From an uncultured delta proteobacterium (lineage in GTDB: Bacteria > Myxococcota_A > UBA9160 > JAFDET01): a stretch of DNA of 34,614 bases. The stretch lies in assembly GCA_947260035.1 (NCBI GenBank), contig CAMYOO010000058.1:1-34614 (forward strand), read 5' to 3'. How positions within the stretch are numbered: the stretch's first letter is position 1; every line of letters begins with the position of its first letter. Positions 11,001 through 17,543 of the stretch are shown here, one piece after another. A model generated the notes under the pieces. The model did not search any database and had not been told where the DNA came from. It saw only the letters and a list, made by a program, of their open reading frames with translations. A program made the position numbers and the translations under genes.

Positions 11001-14000
11001 TCTCGACGCCAGCCGCGAGGTCGCACTGCACTGTTCCGCCGCGCGCCTGGCGAGGATGGAGAACGAAGAAGACGCGGCGCGCGCCCATCTGGAGCGCGTG
11101 CTGGAGCTTCAGCCGGGCCATGCCGATGCCGTCGCCCTGCTGGCGGATCACTACCGCAGCCACGGGCGCACCGAGGAGTTGGTCGACCTGCTCATCTCGC
11201 GGCTCGGGGTGCTCGAAGCGGGACAACCGCCGGATCCGGCCGGCGCCGCCAGCCTGCGGGTGCGCATCGCAGAGCTGCAGGATCAGAGCCTGGGCGACGC
11301 CGACGCCGCAGTGCGAACCCTGGCTCCCGCGGCCGCGCGCGTGGACACGTCCGCCGAGGACGGGCTGGGCGCCGCGGCCGAGGCCGCCACCCCACTGGCG
11401 GACCTGCTGGCCCGGGAAGGACGCCGAGACGACCTGGTCGAGCTTGCGACACGCATGCGCGAGGCGGCCCGCGATCCGGCCGCATGCGCAGACTGGGGTG
11501 TGCGCCTGGGCGCGGCACTGCGCGAGACCGGCGCGGCCGGGCGTGCCATCGCCTGCTACCGCGACGTGCTGGGCCGGAGGCCGGGCGACGCGTCGGCGCA
11601 ACAGGCCCTGCGCGAGCTCTATCGCGAGGAAGCCGAGTGGGAGCCGCTAGCGCGGCTGCTGGAGGCGCAGCTTCGCACCCTGGCGGGTGAGGAGGAGGTG
11701 CCGCTGCGGATCGAGCTGGCGGACGCACTCGCCGAGCACCTGGGACGACCTGCGGAGGCGCTGGCGCACCTGCGCCGGGTCCTGGAAGTGGTGCCCGGAC
11801 ACGCGCAGGCGGCCGACGCCGCACTCTTGCTGGCGGAGGAGCTGGGCGCCTCGGACGTGCTGCTGGAACTGGTGGATGCGGCGATCACGCACGCCACGGA
11901 CCGCCCGCGCCGCGCCACCCTGCTGGTGCGACGAGGCCGGCTGCTGTGCGGCGCGCTGGAGCGCGCGGGCGAAGGCGTTGCGGCTTTCCGCGAGGCGCTG
12001 GCGCTGGTGCCCGACGATCCCGATGCGCGCGCCGCCCTGCGCGCCGCCCTCGAGCAGACGGGGGACTGGCACGCCTACCTGGACGAGCTTCACGTGCAGC
12101 TGCAGGCCAGCTCCAGCGACGAACGCGCCGCGCTGCTGGAGCGCGCGGTTGCGATCGCCGAAGAGCACCTTTCGCCCGACGCGACGCTTCCCTGGCTGGA
12201 GCGGCTGCGTTTGGAGCGCTCCGACGACGCCGATGTAGTCAAGCGGATTGCCGAAGTCCACCGCCGCGCCGGACGCCCCGAGGCGCTGCTGCGCGCCTTG
12301 GAGGCGCAAGCCGCGCTCACCTCGGACAGCGACCAGCGCCGCGAGTTGGAGCTGGAGGTGGCCCAGGTCCTGGAACGCGACCTGGGCTCGCCCGCGCGCG
12401 CGCTGGCGGCCTTGGAAGCCGCACACGACGCGGATCCCCAACACCTGAGCGTGCTGGCCGAGCTGGACCGGCTCTACGAAGCGGGCGAGCGCCCCCGCGA
12501 CCGCGCCGAAATCCTGGAGAAGCGGCTGGCCGCCGTGCCCGGAGCAGGGAGCGGCTCGCTGCATCGCGCATTGGCGGAGCTGTACCGGGGACCGCTGGTC
12601 GACTCCGCCCGCGCGGCGGAGCACCTGGCGGCCGCGCTCGAGCACGAAGCCAGCGGGCCCGCCGGCCTGCTCCAGGCCCGCGGTCAAGCCCTGCGTGAGG
12701 CGGGTCGCCTGTTGGCCTGGGCCGAGGTGGCGGAAGCCGAGCTCGAAGCCCTGGACCCCGAAGACCCGGTCTTCCGCGAGCGCCGCCGCGAGCTGCACCG
12801 CACCCTGGCCGATGCCTATCGACGCGACCTCGGCGATCCCGACGCCGGCCTGCGCCACCTGCGCGCGCTGCTCGACGCGCCCGAACCGGAAGCCGACGAC
12901 GACCTTGCGCTCGCCGAACGCCGGGCCTGCGAGACAGCGCTGCTGGCCGCCCTGCGCCGAGACGGCGCCCACGCCGAACTGGCCACGCGCCTGGCGCAGC
13001 GCCTGAAGCGCGACCCCGAAGCGCGCGGCTGGCTCGAGCTGGGCCGGCTGCGCGAGGAGCGGCTGCACGCTCCGGCCGCCGCGGGCAGGGCCTACGCGGC
13101 AGCCCTGGACGCGAACCCCGAAGACCTGGACGCGCTGCGCGGCCTGCGCCGCACCGCCGAACGGCAGGCGGACTTCGAAGCCGTGGCGCAGTGCCTGGAG
13201 CGCGAGCTCGAGCTGCGCGGTGAAGCCTCCGCGCACGAGCGCGCGGGGCTGCTGCGCGCCCTGGGCAACGTGTGCCGGCGCCAGCTGGGAGCCACCACGC
13301 GCGCAAGCCGCGCCTTCGCCGAAGCCCTGGAGGCCCTGCCCGGCGACCTGGGCGCCGTACGTGCCCTGGAGGAGCTCTTCGAAGCCATGGAGGACTGGCA
13401 AGGCGCCGCCGACCTGTTTGGCAGCGAGATCGAGCTGCTGGGCGACAGCGAGCCGGAGCGCCGCCGCAGCCTGTACCTGCGCGTGGCGGACCTGGCCTCG
13501 CAGCGACTGAGTGATCCGGCGCGCGCGGTGGAAAACCTGCGCGGCGCAGACCAGCTCGCCGAGCTGGAAGCGCCACGGCGGCGGCTGCTGGCCGGCCTGC
13601 TGCGCGAGTCCGGCGACCTCGAGGGCGCCGCGGCCGAGATGACGCGCTGGTGCGACGCCGAGGGAGTGCCGGCGTCCGGCGCCGACCACCTGGAGCTGGC
13701 CGAGGTGATCCAGGAGCTGGGCCGGGACGAGGACGCACTGGCGCGCGTCGAACGCGGCCTGGAGATCGAGCCCGGCAGCGGCGCCCTGTGGTGCGCCTGC
13801 GCGCGGCTGCACGAGACCTTGGAGGCGCCCGAGCGCGCGGCGGAAGCCTGGGCGGCGGCCGCGGACGTCAGCGGAAATTCGAACGCGGCCTGCTACCTGC
13901 TGCGGGCTGCGGAGCTGGTGGAGGCTGCCGAGCCCCAATGCGCCCTGGACTGGCTGCGCCGCGGCAGCGAGCGCGACCCCGGCGCCCCGGAAGTCCACGC

Positions 14001-14937
14001 CGCGCGCGCCACTCTGGCCCAACGCTGCGGCGAGGCGGACGAAGCGGAGGCCGCGGCCGCACGCAGCCTCGATCTGGCGGCGGCCGGATCTCAGCTCACT
14101 CCGGAAGCCATGCTGGAGGCGGCCCTGGTTGGAGCGCGAGCGGCGCAAGCCCGCGGCGATCTCGAGGCGGCGGCCCGGTTCTCCACCACGGCACGAGCCA
14201 TCGATCCGGACTCGCTGGAAGCACTGGCCGTCGAGGCACGCGTGCTGTTCGCCATGGGCGAGATCCAGGGTGCACGACGGGCATTGGAACGGCGCCTGGA
14301 AGCGGCCGGCGAGGCCGGCTACGACGAGCGCGCCGAGCACCTGGCGCTGCTCGGTGCGGCGCTGGAAGCGGCGGGCGAGCTGGACCCGGCCCTGACCCGC
14401 TACCACGAAGCCCTGGAGCTGGAGGCCGAATGCGACGACGCGCACGCGGGCGTGGTCCGCTTGCACGAGCGGGCCGGGCGCTTCGACGATGCTCTGGAGG
14501 CGCGCCTCGCCTGGGCCGAGCACGCCGCAGCGCCCATCCGCGCACGGCAGCTGGTCCGCGTGGCCGAGCTGGAGCTGGCCCGCGGTGGCAGCGAAGAGGA
14601 CGCCGAAGCCCACGTGCGCCGAGCACTCGAGGCCGACCCGGCCAGCGCCGAAGCTCACTTGCTGCTCACCACGCGGATGGCCGAGAGCGGCCGGCACCAG
14701 GAAGCCCTGGAGCTCTGCACGGCCGGACTCGAACACGCCAGCGCAAGCGACGTGCGCGCCGCGCTCGCCTGGCTTCCCTGCGAGCCCAGCTTCTGGAGCT
14801 GCGCGGCGAGCGCAGCAGCGCCGCCGAGGCGTGGGGCAGCGCCGCGCAGGCGGATCCCAGGAGCGGCGGCGCCGCACTGTCCCAGGCCCGCATCCTGCGT
14901 GCGCAGGGCGAGTGGGAGGCCGCCGCCGAGGCCCTGA
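8044..14937 (+). CDS. Giant tetratricopeptide-repeat protein, 5' part before an apparent frameshift
   Basis: An almost entirely helical protein made of dozens of degenerate TPR units of about 34 residues (for example RPAEALAHLRRVLEVVPGHA), rich in Ala, Leu, Glu and Arg. It has no signal peptide, membrane segment or catalytic domain, so it is probably a cytoplasmic scaffold; partners are unknown. I chose GTG 8044, preceded by AAGGAG at 10 nt; an ATG at 7996 in frame lacks a ribosome-binding site. TPR-like sequence ends abruptly near 14760 (residue about 2239), after which this frame becomes Pro/Arg/Cys-rich nonsense until the stop at 14937, while TPR-like sequence resumes in the -1 frame. Restoring one base gives a protein of about 2631 aa ending at 15938. 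This is either a sequencing error or a recent inactivating indel. Confidence 0.85.
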   Translation: MNPALERQRQQFEADPSDVPAFEALEEHHFLGGEWDALVALYERRLSAPDLEARPAVGARLLFRLAQVLEERSERPGDARERYEQAARLAPDFQPVLRRLRELYTESEQWELALQIGELEASTPMRPIERAAFQVEMGRIWLDRLGEAEQALQLFDRALRDDVRSQDALRGRARALGELERVPEAVESLERILTTTPAGPEQAIVLMEMARLSEDHAERSADLYARALQLGPDDPEVVEAAAQAAVRAEQWDKAIDLAERRFALTAGAERRAHIALETAGLLLEHRGEAATARSWLERAAELAPDDCRVHLALADANALLGDDAAHLAALERAVTLAPDQLPVDALLELGEARLAGGDADEALVPLRLAIQRAPARSEILDALVEAHRARGSHDELIELLETRAATAEGRARAEALSQMAAIHERHGDEEDAARETLLRAFDADPTTPGVAVSLERLYRKAEEWDELRRILERARDVAPEDERPALLCSLGELFAGPLREADGAQERARGCFEEVLDVDPAAERALRGLAELAAAGGDQATLLAAWDREVEATGDAARRLELCRQLAQSHEEQGDSARAARYAERAASEAPDDPDALAGCAEQLERLECDDALTSVLERLAPHRVGAPRAALEKRLAALHAAGGRSEEVVERLEAAVEADPDDVDALRELAGRLRETNRPDALARTWRNLAARVDPAERAQTLSDLAALLVDELNDPDAAVVVLWQLVEDPDAPADVDDRLERALECTSRFGELAQRLSERRQTVEDGSPEALELDLRRARVLRSRLGQNEQAAPLYRAAYERLGPDDPRSIEPLDGLEECARGAGDDAALAWALGERARHAQDGEQWARAQLERATLLEERLGELEDARRVYANLVEAGGPVAGEADTRLIRLLERLRAWPPLRERLEAQAAQADAGEAVALHERIAELCLRRLEDPDGATRALSAAVELAPQRIELCESLARLHEDADRPGDARRALGRALENDLDASREVALHCSAARLARMENEEDAARAHLERVLELQPGHADAVALLADHYRSHGRTEELVDLLISRLGVLEAGQPPDPAGAASLRVRIAELQDQSLGDADAAVRTLAPAAARVDTSAEDGLGAAAEAATPLADLLAREGRRDDLVELATRMREAARDPAACADWGVRLGAALRETGAAGRAIACYRDVLGRRPGDASAQQALRELYREEAEWEPLARLLEAQLRTLAGEEEVPLRIELADALAEHLGRPAEALAHLRRVLEVVPGHAQAADAALLLAEELGASDVLLELVDAAITHATDRPRRATLLVRRGRLLCGALERAGEGVAAFREALALVPDDPDARAALRAALEQTGDWHAYLDELHVQLQASSSDERAALLERAVAIAEEHLSPDATLPWLERLRLERSDDADVVKRIAEVHRRAGRPEALLRALEAQAALTSDSDQRRELELEVAQVLERDLGSPARALAALEAAHDADPQHLSVLAELDRLYEAGERPRDRAEILEKRLAAVPGAGSGSLHRALAELYRGPLVDSARAAEHLAAALEHEASGPAGLLQARGQALREAGRLLAWAEVAEAELEALDPEDPVFRERRRELHRTLADAYRRDLGDPDAGLRHLRALLDAPEPEADDDLALAERRACETALLAALRRDGAHAELATRLAQRLKRDPEARGWLELGRLREERLHAPAAAGRAYAAALDANPEDLDALRGLRRTAERQADFEAVAQCLERELELRGEASAHERAGLLRALGNVCRRQLGATTRASRAFAEALEALPGDLGAVRALEELFEAMEDWQGAADLFGSEIELLGDSEPERRRSLYLRVADLASQRLSDPARAVENLRGADQLAELEAPRRRLLAGLLRESGDLEGAAAEMTRWCDAEGVPASGADHLELAEVIQELGRDEDALARVERGLEIEPGSGALWCACARLHETLEAPERAAEAWAAAADVSGNSNAACYLLRAAELVEAAEPQCALDWLRRGSERDPGAPEVHAARATLAQRCGEADEAEAAAARSLDLAAAGSQLTPEAMLEAALVGARAAQARGDLEAAARFSTTARAIDPDSLEALAVEARVLFAMGEIQGARRALERRLEAAGEAGYDERAEHLALLGAALEAAGELDPALTRYHEALELEAECDDAHAGVVRLHERAGRFDDALEARLAWAEHAAAPIRARQLVRVAELELARGGSEEDAEAHVRRALEADPASAEAHLLLTTRMAESGRHQEALELCTAGLEHASASDVRAALAWLPCEPSFWSCAASAAAPPRRGAAPRRRIPGAAAPHCPRPASCVRRASGRPPPRP

Positions 14938-15938
14938 CGCGTTTCGTCGAACGGCATCCCGACCCCGGCGCTCCGGGCCTGGCGCCCGTGCAATTCCAGC
15001 GGGGAAGACTGCTGGCCGGCCCTCTCGAAAGAGTGGACGAGGCACTGGATGCGTACCGGGCGGCAATCGCGGCCAACCCGCGCTTCCGCGAAGCGCACGC
15101 TGCCCTGGCGGGTCTGCTGGTGCACCAGCCCGAGAGCTGGGACGAGGCCCTGGCGCGGCTGCGCGACCTGCTCGAGGCGAAGCCCACCGAGGCGTCGCAC
15201 CTGCGCGGCGCTCTGAGCATCGCCGAGGGGCGCGAGCGCGCACCCGCAGTGCGCCTGGGACGCATGATCCTCAGCGCGTTGGGCTCCGCCACGGCGCAAG
15301 AACGCGAGTACGAAGCGGCGCGCAGCGAGTCGAGCTTCCCGACCGCCGGCGGCCTGGAGAACCCGGTCTGGGAATGCGCACGTCGCCTCGCCGTTTCCGC
15401 GGGCGAGGAAATCGGACGCGCCCTGGGCGCGCCCGCAGAGTCAGCGGCGGTCGGGGACCCCGGCGACCCGCTGGCGGCCTACCGCACGGCCGCACTGGCC
15501 GCAGAGGGGGAGCTGGCCGCGCCTGGCCTCGTGCCCCTGGAAGACGGCGAGGTGGCCGAGGTGCTGCGCATCGTCGCCGAGTTGGCCTGCGACGCCGAAC
15601 AGGTCCACGGCGACGGCCACCGCGTGAACCGACTCTCCAGTGAGCTGGGTCGCCGTGCCCGGCGCCGGCTGCGCCGCGAGCTGGGCTCGGTAGCCGCCCG
15701 CGAGATCGCGGAGATCGACTTCGCGGCCTGGCGCTGCGAGCTGCGCACCCTGGCCCACTTCCAGGCGCTGGCGCAGAGCGCGAGCGATCTGCGCACGGCG
15801 CTGCTTGCGTTGCTGGAAGGCGACGCCGGATGCGAGCGACCGGGGCCGAACGCGGACCTGGCGGCAGCCCTGGAAGGCGCGCCGGTAGCGCTGGCGCTGC
15901 TGCGGCGCGTGGTCCTGTCCTGGATCGACGGGATCTGA
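14760..15938 (+). CDS. Giant TPR protein, 3' part in the -1 frame
   Basis: Continuation of the giant TPR gene. From 14760 the frame reads RARLASLRAQLLELRGERSS, then more TPR-like units (GEWEAAAEALTRFVERHPD; RVDEALDAYRAAIAANPRF) and a C-terminal, more globular alpha-helical domain of about 220 residues ending VVLSWIDGI. The C-terminal domain (HRVNRLSSELGRRARRRL, then AAREIAEIDFAAWRCEL) is unlike TPRs, and I do not recognise it. The coordinates mark where the coding signal changes frame, not a true start: no ribosome-binding site is visible there. The fragment is probably expressed only if the frameshift is a sequencing error. A PilZ gene follows 4 bp after the stop. Confidence 0.7.
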   Translation, partial: RARLASLRAQLLELRGERSSAAEAWGSAAQADPRSGGAALSQARILRAQGEWEAAAEALTRFVERHPDPGAPGLAPVQFQRGRLLAGPLERVDEALDAYRAAIAANPRFREAHAALAGLLVHQPESWDEALARLRDLLEAKPTEASHLRGALSIAEGRERAPAVRLGRMILSALGSATAQEREYEAARSESSFPTAGGLENPVWECARRLAVSAGEEIGRALGAPAESAAVGDPGDPLAAYRTAALAAEGELAAPGLVPLEDGEVAEVLRIVAELACDAEQVHGDGHRVNRLSSELGRRARRRLRRELGSVAAREIAEIDFAAWRCELRTLAHFQALAQSASDLRTALLALLEGDAGCERPGPNADLAAALEGAPVALALLRRVVLSWIDGI

Positions 15939-15942
15939 GCCG

Positions 15943-16311
15943 GTGAGCCGGGCCAGCGCCCTGCGCCAGCAACGCCGCTACCGCCGCCTCACCGTCCGCC
16001 TGGACGTGAGCTGGCTCGTCGAAGACGACGGTCGGGTCGGCACGGCCGTCGCCACGACCCTGGGTGCAGGGGGGTTGTTCATCGCCACGGAAGCACCGCT
16101 CGCACCCGGCACCCAGCTCCGAGTGCGCCTGCGGCTGCCGGGCGACGGCGACAGCCACGAGCTGGCGGGGCGGGTGGTGTGGGCCAACTCAGCGTCGACG
16201 CCGGGCGTCCCGCCTTCAGGCCGCGGCATGGGAATCAGCTTCAGCGAGCGCAACGCCCAAGCCCGCCTCGCCGTCGACCTGGAACGCTACGCCGTCTCAA
16301 CAGACGCGTAG
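15943..16311 (+). CDS. Small single-domain PilZ protein
   Basis: A 122-aa PilZ-domain protein, a fold that commonly binds cyclic-di-GMP. The N-terminal Arg cluster RRYRR (11-15) matches the RxxxR part of the ligand motif, and the beta-barrel reads LDVSWLVEDDG...GGLFIATEAPLAPGTQLRVRLRLP, with a typical GMGISF ending. The second ligand motif, normally (D/N)xSxxG, here appears as ATTLGAGG, with the Asp/Asn and Ser missing, so c-di-GMP binding may be weak or lost. The start is GTG 15943, only 4 bp after the stop of the TPR gene, which implies cotranscription and probably translational coupling. It may be an adaptor for the TPR scaffold (inference). It is convergent with lpxC across an 18-bp gap. 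Confidence 0.85.
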   Translation: MSRASALRQQRRYRRLTVRLDVSWLVEDDGRVGTAVATTLGAGGLFIATEAPLAPGTQLRVRLRLPGDGDSHELAGRVVWANSASTPGVPPSGRGMGISFSERNAQARLAVDLERYAVSTDA

Positions 16312-16329
16312 CCCCACCCGTAGGTTTCC

Positions 16330-17256
16330 TTACGCGGTGGCGGTGCGGAGGTTTCCGTAGGAGATGGGCTCGGCGTAGCTGTCGGCGACGCTGGTCGGCT
16401 CGCTCCAGGCCATGGCCCGTCGGGCCAGCTCGGCCACCATGCGCTGATGCAGTGCGTGACCGCCGCGCTCGACGATCACGTGGCCCTGCACGGGCATGCC
16501 GAGGAGCGCCAGGTCACCCACCAGGTCCAGCACCTTGTGGCGCACGAACTCGTCGCCCCAGCGCAGGCCTTCCGGGTTCATCACCCCGACTTCGTCGAGG
16601 ACGATGGTGTTCTCCAGCGACCCACCCCGCGCCAGACCGGCGCGCCACAGGGCCTCGACCTCGTGCAGGAAGCCGAACGTACGCGCCCGGGCCAGCTCCG
16701 CCTCGAAGCTGCCATTGACCAGCTCCAGGCCGTTCAGGGACTGACGACCGATGCTCGGATGCGCGAAGTCGACCGAGTAGCTCACCCGCAGGGTCCGGGC
16801 GGGCTCGATCCGGATGCGCTTCTTGCCGTCCCGGATCTCCAGAGGCGAACGCACGCGCAGGATCCGCCGAGGGGCGTCCTGCTCGAAGATGCCGGCCTGG
16901 CGCACCAGGAACACGAACGGCGCAGCGCTGCCGTCCATGACGGGAATCTCCGGTCCATGGATCTCGACGCGAACGTTGTCGATGCCGAGGCCGTACAGCG
17001 CGGCGAGCAGATGCTCCACGGTCCCTACGCTGGTGCCGGCGCGGCCCAGCGTGGTGGCGTTGAGTGTCGCCGTCACGCTCTCCGAAGCAGCAGGAACCTC
17101 CACCGGCACCCCGACGTCGGTCCGCTCGAAAACGACCCCGGTGCCGGCACGAGCCGGATGGAGCGTCAGCTCTACCGGTGAGCCGCTGTGCAGCCCGATC
17201 CCGGTGCAGCTGACCTTCTCCGCGATGGTCCGTTGAAACACGCTCGCCCCCCCCAT
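16330..17256 (-). CDS. lpxC: UDP-3-O-acyl-N-acetylglucosamine deacetylase
   Basis: Zinc amidase catalysing the committed step of lipid A synthesis in the cytosol. The 308-aa protein has the usual two-lobed pattern. The catalytic base and first zinc ligand are E81 and H82 in TVEHLLAALYG. The other zinc ligands are H240 and D244 in FVRHKVLDLVGDLALLG, and H267 in GGHALHQRM is the expected catalytic His. The N-terminal TIAEKVSCTGIGLHSG is also standard. The start is ATG 17256; GTG 17241 is a possible alternative, and neither has a strong ribosome-binding site. The gene stands alone between the PilZ gene (convergent) and the kinase gene upstream on the same strand, with a terminator and a palindrome in between, so it is probably its own transcription unit. 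Its presence shows the cell makes lipid A. Confidence 0.95.
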   Translation of the reverse strand: MGGASVFQRTIAEKVSCTGIGLHSGSPVELTLHPARAGTGVVFERTDVGVPVEVPAASESVTATLNATTLGRAGTSVGTVEHLLAALYGLGIDNVRVEIHGPEIPVMDGSAAPFVFLVRQAGIFEQDAPRRILRVRSPLEIRDGKKRIRIEPARTLRVSYSVDFAHPSIGRQSLNGLELVNGSFEAELARARTFGFLHEVEALWRAGLARGGSLENTIVLDEVGVMNPEGLRWGDEFVRHKVLDLVGDLALLGMPVQGHVIVERGGHALHQRMVAELARRAMAWSEPTSVADSYAEPISYGNLRTATA

Positions 17257-17480
17257 ACCCAGCGATGCTATGCCGTCACCCTAGCCGGGCCCCTTCCATG
17301 AAGGAGCCATGAAGCTGCCGCTTGGTGTAGCAATGTCCGTGCCGCATGAAAGCTAGCCAACCCCTCGCGTTACGGAAGTTTTAATCCCTCGTTAATCAAG
17401 AGAAAATCCCAGGAGAAGTTGCCGGTGAAAGTGTGCCCCGTGGGGACATTTCGATTCGGGAGTGATGCTTGGGTTACGGC

Positions 17481-17498
17481 CGTGATCGATCGGTCACG
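17481..17498. promoter_or_regulatory. 18-bp near-perfect palindrome upstream of lpxC (operator-like)
   Basis: CGTGATCGATCGGTCACG is symmetric except for one T:G pair. It lies in the 287-bp gap between lpxC and the kinase gene, 225 bp upstream of the lpxC start and just beyond the kinase terminator. Its size and symmetry suit a dimeric helix-turn-helix repressor or activator, but its regulator and function are unknown. Confidence 0.4.
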
Positions 17499-17510
17499 CA
17501 GTTCGGCCTG

Positions 17511-17528
17511 AAAACGCCCCTCGGGGCT
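17511..17528 (-). terminator. Probable intrinsic terminator of the Ser/Thr kinase gene
   Basis: On the minus strand, 16 nt after the kinase stop codon, GCCC and GGGC pair around a CGAG tetraloop and are followed directly by GTTTT. The stem is short but all G:C. It would separate the kinase transcript from lpxC. Confidence 0.5.
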
Positions 17529-17543
17529 CCTGCGCTCCAGTCT

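Noticed and set aside
14750-14780. Programmed ribosomal frameshift in the TPR gene
   Set aside because: No X-XXY-YYZ slippery heptamer or internal Shine-Dalgarno at the junction; an indel or sequencing error explains it more simply.
11647-15243. Long open frame (about 1200 codons) on the minus strand within the giant TPR gene
   Set aside because: Low-complexity mirror translation with no motifs; the plus strand shows clear TPR periodicity.
17311-17358. 15-codon ATG frame behind AGGAG on the plus strand near lpxC
   Set aside because: The ribosome-binding-like site is only 2 nt from the ATG, too close to function, and the peptide is unremarkable.
17421-17512. Possible small protein (28 aa) on the plus strand from a GTG behind AGGAG upstream of lpxC
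   Set aside because: No recognisable sequence, wrong strand relative to both neighbours, and it covers the palindrome; one ribosome-binding-like match is weak evidence.
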